The translations under genes and the position numbers were made by a program. Below, piece after piece: positions 25,716-33,241 of a stretch of DNA of 34,638 bases. Each line of letters begins with the position of its first letter. Within the stretch, counting starts at the first letter, position 1. Below the pieces are notes generated by a model. The model did no database searches. It saw only the letters and a list, made by a program, of their open reading frames with translations, and was not told the origin of the DNA. Source of the DNA: an uncultured Clostridia bacterium (GTDB lineage Bacteria > Bacillota > Clostridia > Peptostreptococcales > Anaerovoracaceae); the NCBI GenBank assembly GCA_934255545.1, contig CAKQOE010000026.1, positions 1-34,638 on the forward strand, read 5' to 3'.

Positions 25716-25766
25716 AAAAAGCGGCGAGCGGGAAACAGCCTTAAAGGCTTTTCCCGTTCGCCGCTA
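25716..25766 (-). terminator. Terminator of mobA, stem overlapping its stop codon
   Basis: On the minus strand a stem of about 19 pairs (AGCGGCGAACGGGAAAAGCC against 25720-25740) is followed by TTTTTATAC. The mobA stop codon and last codons lie in one arm. One G-T wobble and one bulge are present. It may also help stop gpsA transcripts, although the plus-strand T run is delayed. Confidence 0.8.
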
Positions 25767-26382
25767 TCTTCTTTTTGTAAGCATCATACTCTTCAGGCGT
25801 GTTCAGGTTTATGAACATGCTGAGCTCAGGATCTATGACGCGTACAGTATGCTCGTCTATGACAGTAGACGATATATCGTTCATAGTGATAAATCCGTAA
25901 ACCCCCGGAGTGTGGCGCCCTTCGCTGTAGCAGCCCGAAAGAGTTTCTTCAAGCGCAGGCAGCATATTTACGGAATAAAAAGCGTTGAAAGATTCAAAAT
26001 GCCCGTCTGCGTCAGACGCGCATACGTCAGTTCCGAAACGCAGCGTCTGTTCTTTCATGAATGCTGCGAATTCCATATTCATGACAGGCATGTCACAAGC
26101 GACCATGTAGACGTACTGGCTTTCAGAGCGGCTAAGCGCAGCATGAAGCCCCGCGAGCGGCCCCATGCCCGGATATATGTCGCTGTATGTGCGTATGCCG
26201 GGTACACCTTCGTAAAGCTCAGGCGTGTTTGTTATGACGAGTATGTCGTCAAACTCCGTTTTAAGCTGCTTTATATTGTTTTCAAATATGTATTTTTCAT
26301 TGATCGTCAGGAGCTGTTTGTCAAAGCCCATGCGCGTAGATCTGCCGCCTGAAAGTATGGCAGCCGTTCCGAATGTGTTCAT
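25741..26382 (-). CDS. mobA: Molybdenum cofactor guanylyltransferase
   Basis: The 213-residue protein has the nucleotidyltransferase fold that adds GMP to molybdopterin. The loop AAILSGGRSTRMGFDKQLL is the family's GGxSxRMGxDK motif. TYSDIYPGMGPLAGLHAALS and VACDMPVMN supply the nucleotide- and metal-binding parts. Length agrees with MobA. No other molybdenum-cofactor gene is nearby, so cofactor synthesis would be completed elsewhere. It is transcribed away from the formate/nitrite transporter, with 580 bases between. A related MobA-like nucleotidyltransferase for another cofactor is possible but less likely. Confidence 0.82.
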   Translation of the reverse strand: MNTFGTAAILSGGRSTRMGFDKQLLTINEKYIFENNIKQLKTEFDDILVITNTPELYEGVPGIRTYSDIYPGMGPLAGLHAALSRSESQYVYMVACDMPVMNMEFAAFMKEQTLRFGTDVCASDADGHFESFNAFYSVNMLPALEETLSGCYSEGRHTPGVYGFITMNDISSTVIDEHTVRVIDPELSMFINLNTPEEYDAYKKKIAANGKSL

Positions 26383-26962
26383 AGTGATATTTTACTCCGA
26401 TAGTGAATTATGATATCTGTAAGTCATGCGCGCCGCGAGGCGCGAACGTATGAAATATTTTAGCAATTCAGCGCGTGCTGTTCAAGTAGTAAATTCAGCG
26501 AATACATGTTACATTTCGTCTGTGCGGCTTTACGTATTCTGTATGCATAATACTGAATATTTATATTTTTTTCACAAAAGTATATTCGAGATGTAACTAG
26601 TTTATGTATTTTTTATGTTTAAAATATACTTTATATTTTTTATTTAGTTAGTTTAAATTAGTATTTTATGCTTAAAAGTAGTAATTATTATCAGAAATAT
26701 CCGACTATGAACGGAAAAGTAATTAATAATCAAAATATTGTCATGCATTAAAGTTGTGAAGGATAAAATTAATATTGAATAAAATTTTATCAGTGCTAAC
26801 ATATATACAAAGTAAAACACCGGATGGGTCCGTGAGGACCCGACCCTTATTATCGCAGTTCAGCGCATTCGGAATTTATTTAATTATTGTTGCCGTATGC
26901 GGAGAAAATGGGGAAGCACGGATGTTCTGCTTTGCAATTTTTTTATGGGAGGTTTATTAACC
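26383..26962 (+). other. AT-rich divergent intergenic region (mobA / transporter)
   Basis: This 580-base region has no convincing gene. The first part holds GCGCGCCGCGAGGCGCG-type symmetry near 26430. The middle (26560-26790) is very AT-rich and must contain the divergent promoters. The last part is a leader for the transporter containing one GC-rich hairpin (26826-26841). A 61-codon open frame at 26775-26960 crosses the hairpin but has no supporting features. Confidence 0.6.
26826..26841 (+). promoter_or_regulatory. Leader hairpin GGGTCC-GTGA-GGACCC upstream of the transporter
   Basis: A perfect 6-bp stem has a GTGA (GNRA-type) loop. It is followed by GACCC (26842-26846), which could pair with the same GGGTC arm as an alternative. 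It lies about 120 bases before the transporter start in a transcribed leader. It does not match any riboswitch class I recognise. Confidence 0.45.
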
Positions 26963-27784
26963 ATGTATACACCAGCAGAGGTAGCTTCCAATGTTATAGG
27001 AATAGGAAGGACTAAAGCCTCATTAAAAATTTATCAGATGCTTATGCTCGGTTTTCTTGCCGGCATGTTTATCGCTCTTGCGGCAGTAGGATGCAACACG
27101 ATCTCATGTTCCATACAGACTGCCAGCGTTGCAAAATTCGTCGGCGCGGCGATATTCCCTGTAGGACTTGCTATGGTGCTCCTCGCAGGAAGCGAGCTCT
27201 TCACAGGCAACTGCCTGATGATAATCTCAGTTCTTGAAAAGAAGGTACGCCTTTACGAGATGCTTAAAAACTGGCTCTTCGTTTATATCGGAAACTTCTG
27301 CGGATCTATATTCGTAGCGGCTCTCATTTATTTCGGCGGACAGTTAGATCTGTTCGGCGGCGCGCTTGCTGTTTCAACTATAAAGGTCGCAGCTGCAAAA
27401 GCTTCGCTCAGTTTCGGAAAAGCGATCATCCTCGGTATCTTATGTAACTTCCTCGTATGTATCGCAGTATGGATCAGCTTTGCTGCAAAGACTGTAGGCG
27501 CAAAGTTCGCAGGTCTTTTCATGCCGATCATGCTTTTCGTAGGATGCGGATTTGAGCATAGCGTTGCCAACATGTACTACGTTCCAGCAGGTCTTTTCGC
27601 TGTAAGCAACCCTGATTACGCGGCGGCAGCTGCTGAGACAGTAACGAACATCGGAAATCTTACGTGGGGGAACTTCTTCCTGCATAATCTTATCCCTGTC
27701 ACTATCGGCAACATCATCGGCGGCATGGTACTCGTCGGCATGATGTACTGGGGCATCTACCTTAAGGGCAAGGACGCAAAGTAG
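26963..27784 (+). CDS. Formate/nitrite transporter (FNT) family protein
   Basis: The protein has 273 residues and six predicted membrane helices. FNT hallmarks are visible: MLMLGFLAGMFIALAAVG early, then GSELFTGNCLMI in the first re-entrant loop, LGILCNFLVCIAVW, and GFEHSVANMYYVPAG. FNT channels pass formate, nitrite or hydrosulfide anions across the membrane; the sequence alone does not decide which. The start at 26963 follows GGGAGGT nine bases upstream and gives the usual N-terminus; an earlier in-frame ATG (26897) lacks a good site. Proximity to hcp suggests nitrite, as Hcp handles nitrite-derived NO. Confidence 0.9.
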   Translation: MYTPAEVASNVIGIGRTKASLKIYQMLMLGFLAGMFIALAAVGCNTISCSIQTASVAKFVGAAIFPVGLAMVLLAGSELFTGNCLMIISVLEKKVRLYEMLKNWLFVYIGNFCGSIFVAALIYFGGQLDLFGGALAVSTIKVAAAKASLSFGKAIILGILCNFLVCIAVWISFAAKTVGAKFAGLFMPIMLFVGCGFEHSVANMYYVPAGLFAVSNPDYAAAAAETVTNIGNLTWGNFFLHNLIPVTIGNIIGGMVLVGMMYWGIYLKGKDAK

Positions 27785-28140
27785 CATCGCATAAGGCATC
27801 ATAAGTAATGCATGAATGCGGAAATGCGCGCGAAACATAAGAAAGCGCGCATCAGCAGGCCTCACGGCCTGAGCACCCGGCCGGCGACGGCCGCAGGCAA
27901 ATATAATATTTATTTAAAAATTCGTTTGTTTAAAAATATATTTATCCTTTGAATTTACAACAAAATCAGAAGCTTAACTGAAATATTAAGGAATGAAAAG
28001 AGAGCAGCCGCGTGAGATATCGCGGCTGCTTTTTTGCGCGCTCGGCCGACTCTTAGCGATATTTATGGCTTAAAAATAAAACATGTAATGTATAAAAAGA
28101 AGAATTTGAGGGATAAATAAAGGGAAAGTGAGGAACTCAA
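27785..28140 (+). other. Transporter-hcp intergenic region with three GC hairpins
   Basis: No gene is seen. Three hairpins stand in series: ATGCGCGC...GCGCGCAT (27824-27852), CAGGCC-TCAC-GGCCTG (27856-27871) and CGGCCG-GCGA-CGGCCG (27878-27893). None has a T tract. A real terminator follows at 28003-28035. The hcp promoter should lie in the AT-rich 28050-28120, but no standard -35/-10 pair stands out, and I see no FNR/CRP-type palindrome. Confidence 0.55.
28003..28035 (+). terminator. Rho-independent terminator upstream of hcp
   Basis: A perfect 10-bp stem (AGCAGCCGCG / CGCGGCTGCT) with an eight-base loop is followed by TTTTTT. It separates the transporter transcript from hcp, so the two are not a simple operon. 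Confidence 0.9.
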
Positions 28141-29745
28141 ATGGATAATAAAATGTTTTGTTTTCAGTGTGAACAGACGGCAGGAAGCATATGCTGTACG
28201 GGAAATGCGGGAGTCTGCGGGAAGACTGCCGATGTTTCTAATCTTCAGGACGAGCTTACCGGGGCGCTTGTGGGGCTTGCGCGCGTTATTGACAGAGGCA
28301 ACGGGGTGAACGCAAATGCGGATACATGGCGGATAATTATAGACGGATTGTTTGCGACTCTTACAAACGTAAATTTCAGTGAAAAGACTGTGCGTGAGCT
28401 GACCGGCAGAGTACGAGATGAAAAGGCAAGGCTTTTGTCGGAATGTCCAGACTGTATCGTGGTGAATGGGAAAGCTGATGATCATGATATGGAAAATGTC
28501 TGGAATGCGCAGGAGGATATCCGCAGCCTCAAGTCTCTGATACTCTTCGGCGTGCGAGGAATGGCGGCTTATACGCATCATGCTATGGTTTTGGGATATA
28601 CAGACGAAGAAGTTGAGCGCTTCTTTGCGAAAGCTCTTGCTGCAATAGGCGAGGAGTGGGGCATGGACGAACTGCTTCCGATCGTTATGGAGGTCGGCGA
28701 GAAGAACTTCAAGTGCATGGCGCTCCTTGACAAGGCGCACACGGAAAGCTACGGCGCGCCTGTACCTGTTGAAGTACCTATGACAATAGAAAAAGGACCG
28801 TTTATCGTGATATCGGGTCATGACCTTCACGACATGAAGCTGCTGCTTGAGCAGACCGATGGCAAGGGGATAAATATCTATACCCACAGCGAAATGCTTC
28901 CTGCTCACGGCTATCCCGAATTGAAAAAATATCCGCATCTGAAGGGAAATTTCGGTACGTCGTGGCAGTACCAGCAGAAAGAATTCGCGGATATCCCGGC
29001 TCCGGTGTTATTCACTACTAACTGCCTGATGCCGCCAAAGGCGAGCTATGCGGACAGAGTGTTTACTACTTCGGTAGTGTCATATCCTGAAATGGTCCAT
29101 ATCGGGGAAGATAAGGATTTTACTCCGGTCATTGAGAAGGCTCTTGAGCTGGGCGGCTATCCTGAGGATAGGGTGTTTACAGGAATCAACGGCGGCAGGA
29201 CGGTTACGACGGGCTTTGCGCACGGTACGGTGCTAAGCGTGGCAGATAAGATCGTGGAAGCTGTAAGGTCAGGGGCTATAAGGCATTTCTTCCTGGTAGG
29301 AGGATGCGATGGCGCACGTCCGGGTCGTAATTATTATACGGAGTTCGTTAAAAAGACTCCTGATGATACAGTCGTGCTGACGCTTGCATGCGGCAAATAC
29401 CGCTTTAATGACATTGACCTCGGCGAAATCGGCGGCCTGCCGCGCATGATGGATGTAGGACAGTGCAATGACGCGTACAGCGCAATTCAGATAGCTGTCG
29501 CTCTCGCTGACGCATTTGGATGCGGCGTGAACGAGCTGCCACTTTCCATGGTACTTTCGTGGTATGAACAGAAGGCAGTGTGCATCCTGCTTACGCTGCT
29601 GTACTTGGGTATAAAGGACATACGACTCGGACCTACGCTTCCGGCGTTTATTTCGCCTGATGTGCTGAGTTATCTTGTTGAAAATTTCGGTTTAAAGCCT
29701 TTGAGTACTCCTGAAGAGGACTTAAAGCAGATATTAAATAACTAA
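28141..29745 (+). CDS. hcp: Hydroxylamine reductase / hybrid cluster protein
   Basis: Hcp (534 residues) carries a [4Fe-4S] cluster and a hybrid Fe-S-O cluster. It reduces nitric oxide and hydroxylamine and protects against nitrosative stress. The N-terminal cysteines C7, C10, C19 and C26 (FCFQCEQTAGSICCTGNAGVC) hold the cubane. Hybrid-cluster ligands are recognisable: HDLHDMKLLLEQ, TNCLMPPK, GGCDGARPGRNYY, ACGKYRFND and SWYEQKAV. Length and motifs are those of the anaerobe type with the short N-terminus. GAGG sits about eight bases upstream. No hcr reductase gene follows. Confidence 0.95.
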   Translation: MDNKMFCFQCEQTAGSICCTGNAGVCGKTADVSNLQDELTGALVGLARVIDRGNGVNANADTWRIIIDGLFATLTNVNFSEKTVRELTGRVRDEKARLLSECPDCIVVNGKADDHDMENVWNAQEDIRSLKSLILFGVRGMAAYTHHAMVLGYTDEEVERFFAKALAAIGEEWGMDELLPIVMEVGEKNFKCMALLDKAHTESYGAPVPVEVPMTIEKGPFIVISGHDLHDMKLLLEQTDGKGINIYTHSEMLPAHGYPELKKYPHLKGNFGTSWQYQQKEFADIPAPVLFTTNCLMPPKASYADRVFTTSVVSYPEMVHIGEDKDFTPVIEKALELGGYPEDRVFTGINGGRTVTTGFAHGTVLSVADKIVEAVRSGAIRHFFLVGGCDGARPGRNYYTEFVKKTPDDTVVLTLACGKYRFNDIDLGEIGGLPRMMDVGQCNDAYSAIQIAVALADAFGCGVNELPLSMVLSWYEQKAVCILLTLLYLGIKDIRLGPTLPAFISPDVLSYLVENFGLKPLSTPEEDLKQILNN

Positions 29746-29776
29746 AACTAAAAGGCACGCTCCTGCAGGGCATATG

Positions 29777-29825
29777 AAAAAATACTCCTCATAGCTGTAA
29801 ATGGCGGTGAGGAGTATTTTTTACA
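29777..29825. terminator. Bidirectional terminator between hcp and spoIVA
   Basis: An 11-bp stem (AATACTCCTCA / TGAGGAGTATT) has T runs on both strands: AAAAAA before it and TTTTTT after it. It closes hcp on the plus strand and can also stop transcripts from spoIVA on the minus strand. Confidence 0.9.
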
Positions 29826-29921
29826 TTGAACTTAAAAATATTTTGAATTTTGAAGCATTGGAGGAATGTAGATAAACCTGCTTGCCCGGTGACGGGCGCG
29901 CTGTATTTATGTATTCATTTA

Positions 29922-31412
29922 TTAGATTATTATGCAGATAAAGTAATCCTTGCCTTCGTCGCTTATGCGCTGGAGGGAGCGTTTTACCTTGAACTGGAGC
30001 TCTTCGGGGACGCTGTTGAGCTTGCTGTTTATCTGGTCTGTTACCATGTCATAGAGAGTCCGGCCGAATATATTTGTTTCCCAGATGCGGTCGGGGTGCT
30101 CCTGAAATTCGTTGTTGAGGTATTTTATTAGGTCTTCGCTCTGGCTTTCTGAGCCGACTACGGGTGCGATCTCTGTCGTTATCTCAGTGCTTATTATATG
30201 AAGGGAAGGGGCGTGGGCCTTGAGGCGCACGCCGTAGCGGCTGCCCTGGCGGAATATCTCAGGCCGGTCGAGCTTCATTTCTGAAAGCTTGGGGCGGACT
30301 ATGCCGTAGCCTGTGTTTTCAACGCTTTCGAGAGCGTCGCGAAGCTTTTCATGTGCTTTTTTTGCTTCAGAGAAATCCTTTATTAACTCAAAGAAATGGT
30401 GGTCATCGCGCACTTCGCAGTCCATTATCTCGCTTAGCACCTGGTAGAACAGGCCGTTGACGCAGGAGAGGTCTATAGTTACTTCGCCCGTGCCGGGGTC
30501 TGTTTTAATAATCTCTGCGCCGTCGGTTATCTCACCGTCGGCCAGGCCGACGACGTTCTGCCTTATGTCGCGAAGCGTATTTATGCTGCTGCTCCAGTTG
30601 CGGACGAGGTCTATGATGTGTTTTTTTATGCGGTGTGAGATGTCGAGCCCTGTCACGAAGCCAGGTAAGGTAATGTTTATCTGTGATGCCGGGAACTGGT
30701 AAAGCGTGGAGGATATGATATCGCGTATGGTGTATTCGTCCATATTTATGCAATCTGCGGGTATGACCGGAGCGTTCCAGCGCTCCTCAAGCGAGGCAGC
30801 AAGCGCAAGCGTTTCGCTGTCGTATGGCCTTGTACTGTTGAGGACTATGACGAACGGTTTTTTTTCGGCCTGAAGTTCAGATATGACGCGTTCTTCTGCA
30901 GGTTCATAATTTTCACGGCGTATGTCGCCTATGCTGCCGTCTGTAGTTACTACTATCCCTATAGTTGAGTGTTCTGTTATGACTTTATGTGTTCCAAGTT
31001 CTGCGGCCCGGTCGAACGGCATCGGGTCAGGAGACCACGGGGTAGATATCATGCGCGGGCGCTGATCCTCTGTACCGCCGAGCGCGCCGTCTACCATGTA
31101 GCCTACGCAGTCTATAAGGCGCACGCTGCAGTCTGAGCTGTCGTCAAGATGAAGCGTGACGGCTTCTGCAGGTATGAATTTCGGCTCTGTTGTCATGACA
31201 GTTCTGCCGGTCCCGCTCTGCGGAAGCTCATCTCGTATGCGCGCGGCCTGCAATGCATCGTTTACGAACGGAAGCACCATAAGGTCAGTGAAACGTCTGA
31301 TAAATGAACTCTTGCCGGTGCGCACCGGGCCAACGACTCCCAGGTATATATTGCCGGAAGTCCTGTTTTTTATGTCATTGTAGATATCAAAAGCGCTGTT
31401 TGTATTATCCAT
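29922..31412 (-). CDS. spoIVA: Stage IV sporulation protein A, spore coat morphogenetic ATPase
   Basis: SpoIVA (496 residues) polymerises around the forespore using ATP and forms the base of the spore coat. It begins MDNTNSAFDIYNDIKNRTSGNIYLG and has Walker A GPVRTGKSSF at 28-37. MTTEPKFIPAEAV, LIDCVGYMVDGALGG (a DxxG-type Walker B) and VTTDGSIGDI follow. The C-terminus ends in SDEGKDYFICIII, the hydrophobic tail that anchors SpoIVA to the outer forespore membrane. GAGGGGG precedes the start. It is strong evidence that the organism makes endospores. It is expected to be a sigma-E gene, but I could not identify a clear sigma-E promoter. Confidence 0.96.
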   Translation of the reverse strand: MDNTNSAFDIYNDIKNRTSGNIYLGVVGPVRTGKSSFIRRFTDLMVLPFVNDALQAARIRDELPQSGTGRTVMTTEPKFIPAEAVTLHLDDSSDCSVRLIDCVGYMVDGALGGTEDQRPRMISTPWSPDPMPFDRAAELGTHKVITEHSTIGIVVTTDGSIGDIRRENYEPAEERVISELQAEKKPFVIVLNSTRPYDSETLALAASLEERWNAPVIPADCINMDEYTIRDIISSTLYQFPASQINITLPGFVTGLDISHRIKKHIIDLVRNWSSSINTLRDIRQNVVGLADGEITDGAEIIKTDPGTGEVTIDLSCVNGLFYQVLSEIMDCEVRDDHHFFELIKDFSEAKKAHEKLRDALESVENTGYGIVRPKLSEMKLDRPEIFRQGSRYGVRLKAHAPSLHIISTEITTEIAPVVGSESQSEDLIKYLNNEFQEHPDRIWETNIFGRTLYDMVTDQINSKLNSVPEELQFKVKRSLQRISDEGKDYFICIII

Positions 31413-31502
31413 AAGAATCCCCCTCGAATCATTTTTTCTGCTTCTAAATCATATTCGTACATGTTTTTAAGTAGAACAGAGAACAGGAGAAATCTTGCAG
31501 GT

Positions 31503-31835
31503 GCAGGAAAGTATACTTTATTGTAATTTTTATTATTGTGAAATTGCTGATGCTGGTGGCTGATATACGGATAAGCGAAGCTCGGAGCAGAATGGATATG
31601 CTTCCAGATTATTTTGAAGCAGCCGCAACGTCAAAAATATGTCTGAGCGGAACGCGCGGAAGCGCATAAAATGGTTGAATTTTCACCGAAAATTCATTCC
31701 CTGCCGCGAGTTATTTTTGACAAAAACTGCTTCAAAATAATCTGTTAGAAGCATCCCATTCTGCGACGCGGAGCGTTCCGTATATCAGCCGCCGGCATCG
31801 GCGTCCCCGTATTTACAATAAAGTATACATTCCTG
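31503..31835. mobile_element. MITE-like palindromic repeat element
   Basis: The ends are inverted repeats: GTATACTTTATTGTA near 31510 and TACAATAAAGTATAC near 31813-31827, extended outward by CAGGAA / TTCCTG. Inside, the arm at 31590-31622 pairs with 31728-31762, so almost the whole element can fold on itself. Its left part (31522-31713) is the copy matching 1-192 in reverse. No open frame of note is present. No clear target-site duplication was found. This fits a non-autonomous miniature element, but no transposase source is visible. Confidence 0.6.
31522..31713 (-). repeat. Right copy of the 192-bp inverted repeat (partner at 1-192)
   Basis: It is the reverse complement of 1-192 with about five mismatches. 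The two copies enclose 31.3 kb of DNA including the purine cluster and plsX-gpsA. The repeat forms the left two-thirds of the palindromic element at 31503-31835. Confidence 0.9.
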
Positions 31836-31921
31836 ATGTCATAATTTTCATGTAATGGCTGGATAACATGGCTCAGCGTAACATGCGCCGGGCGCATGCC
31901 GGAAGCTGCATGGATATCTGA

Positions 31922-32647
31922 TCATTCCTGCAGCTTTTTGCCGTAAAGGAGCATTGTCACGTTTTCGGAGCCTGCGTAGCATATGTCTGTTTTGCGGCTG
32001 TGGAGAAGCTTCATGCCCTGATATTCATAAAACAGGTAGCTGCACGCCGTATCGGTGTGCACATAGAAATCCTCTATACCGTTTTCGCGGCAGTGCCTCT
32101 CAAACTCGCGGAAAAGGCGGTCGCCTATGCCGAGTCCGCGGCAGCGCTCATCGAGTATAAAGAGCGCGAGCTCAGTATCGCCCTTTTCCTTGCAGAAATC
32201 GTCCATTTCTCTCATGATGCGGTCGTAACGCTCGTTTACGTCGTGAAAAGCGCTGAAGGCGCGGCGCAGCGTCAGGCAGACTGTGTGATAATAATAAAGC
32301 GCAAGATATTTCAGCGATGTGCGGTCAGCGCCGTAGTCCGCTTCTATTATAATACCGGCAGCTTTGCCGTCTATCTCGGCGACAAGGTCGAACGTATGCT
32401 TTATGAGGCACGTATAAAGATATCGAAGCCCGAAATGGCGCAGTACGACCGGGTCATCGTGCATCTTGTCGAAACCCCACGTAGAGTTGATGAGATCGGC
32501 AAGAATGGGGTAGTCAGCCCGGCATATCGGGCGAAATCTTACACGTCCGGCGTCAGCCGTACCGGCAGCGCTGCCGGGCGTATCGTCGGCCGGGCCGACG
32601 CAATGTTGTGATGGATTTATTTTATTTTCATCGATATTTTCTTCCAT
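31922..32647 (-). CDS. GNAT-family N-acetyltransferase
   Basis: The protein has 241 residues. A variable N-terminal 35 residues precede RFRPICRADYPILADLINSTW. The acetyl-CoA loop is the LDERCRGLGIGDRLFREF stretch (the RGxGxG/A pattern), followed by FYVHTDTACSYLFYEYQGM, typical of the later GNAT strands. The substrate cannot be deduced. AAGGA lies about nine bases before the ATG. It is on the minus strand, alone, with the MITE-like element on one side and the GIY-YIG gene starting divergently on the other. An inverted repeat CATGCGCC/GGCGCATG sits just beyond its stop (near 31882-31900). Confidence 0.85.
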   Translation of the reverse strand: MEENIDENKINPSQHCVGPADDTPGSAAGTADAGRVRFRPICRADYPILADLINSTWGFDKMHDDPVVLRHFGLRYLYTCLIKHTFDLVAEIDGKAAGIIIEADYGADRTSLKYLALYYYHTVCLTLRRAFSAFHDVNERYDRIMREMDDFCKEKGDTELALFILDERCRGLGIGDRLFREFERHCRENGIEDFYVHTDTACSYLFYEYQGMKLLHSRKTDICYAGSENVTMLLYGKKLQE

Positions 32648-32788
32648 GATATTTTTTCCTTAATATTGTTCAGTCATATTATGTTGTAAACTGATAATAT
32701 TGTATAATATATCAACGGTCAACGGAAGTAAAAGATCGCAATAAGCCGTGGGCAGCGCTAACGGCAGAAACAGAGAAATCGAGACGAT

Positions 32789-33103
32789 ATGGAATATGTA
32801 TATATATTGAAATGCGGCGACGGCAGCCTGTACACCGGCTGGACGAATGACATAGAAAAAAGATTTGCGGCGCACTGCGCCGGAAAGGGTGCAAAATACA
32901 CGCGCGGGCGCGGACCGCTGACACTCGTGCATTTAGAGGTATTTAATGACAGGACGGAAGCGCAGCGGCGAGAGGTCGTTATAAAAAAGCTTACGCGCGC
33001 AGCAAAGCTGATGCTCATATCAGGCGGAAGCTCAAACGATGCAGAGGAGATCATCAGACAGGTGAACTGTGATGCTATCATAAAAGTAGACACGGAACGG
33101 TAG
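32789..33103 (+). CDS. GIY-YIG domain nuclease-like protein (UPF0213 type)
   Basis: The protein has 104 residues, nearly all GIY-YIG domain. YVYILKCGDGSLYTGWTNDIEKRFAAH contains the YV(Y)IL and Y(T)G variants of the name motif and the conserved arginine. KGAKYTRGRGPL and EVFNDRTEAQRREVVIKKL follow, with the catalytic-type glutamate. This small family is widespread in Firmicutes and its role is not established; a DNA-repair or nuclease function is presumed from the fold. Its start lies 141 bases from the divergent acetyltransferase gene. Confidence 0.88.
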   Translation: MEYVYILKCGDGSLYTGWTNDIEKRFAAHCAGKGAKYTRGRGPLTLVHLEVFNDRTEAQRREVVIKKLTRAAKLMLISGGSSNDAEEIIRQVNCDAIIKVDTER

Positions 33104-33136
33104 AAAAATATGGCATGAATATGCTGCTTTGTGGTG

Positions 33137-33220
33137 GAAAAAATGTGTATATTCGCTGATATAATGTCAGAAAAAATGTAATAATATTGATAGAACAGGC
33201 CAGAAAAAATGTGATATAAT
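33137..33220 (+). promoter_or_regulatory. Three 33-bp-spaced GAAAAAATGT repeats with two extended -10 boxes
   Basis: GAAAAAATGT occurs at 33137, 33170 and 33203, exactly 33 bases apart. TGATATAAT, an extended -10 promoter element, is present at 33157-33165 and again at 33212-33220. The arrangement is directly upstream of the ATPase gene (start 33242). It looks like a promoter region with phased operator-like sites, but no regulator can be named. Confidence 0.5.
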
Positions 33221-33241
33221 ATAAAAAAACGAAAGAAGGTC

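Noticed and set aside
26815..26850. Hammerhead ribozyme candidate because of a GTCC-GTGA-GGAC stem
   Set aside because: The conserved CTGATGA and GAAA core segments around the stem are missing.
26775..26960. 61-codon open frame before the transporter
   Set aside because: It crosses the leader hairpin, has no Shine-Dalgarno sequence, and shows no recognisable motif.
29850..30131. 93-codon plus-strand frame
   Set aside because: Mostly antisense to spoIVA, whose product is unmistakable.
32000..32611. 203-codon plus-strand frame
   Set aside because: Antisense to the GNAT acetyltransferase, which has clear motifs and a ribosome-binding site; the plus frame has none.
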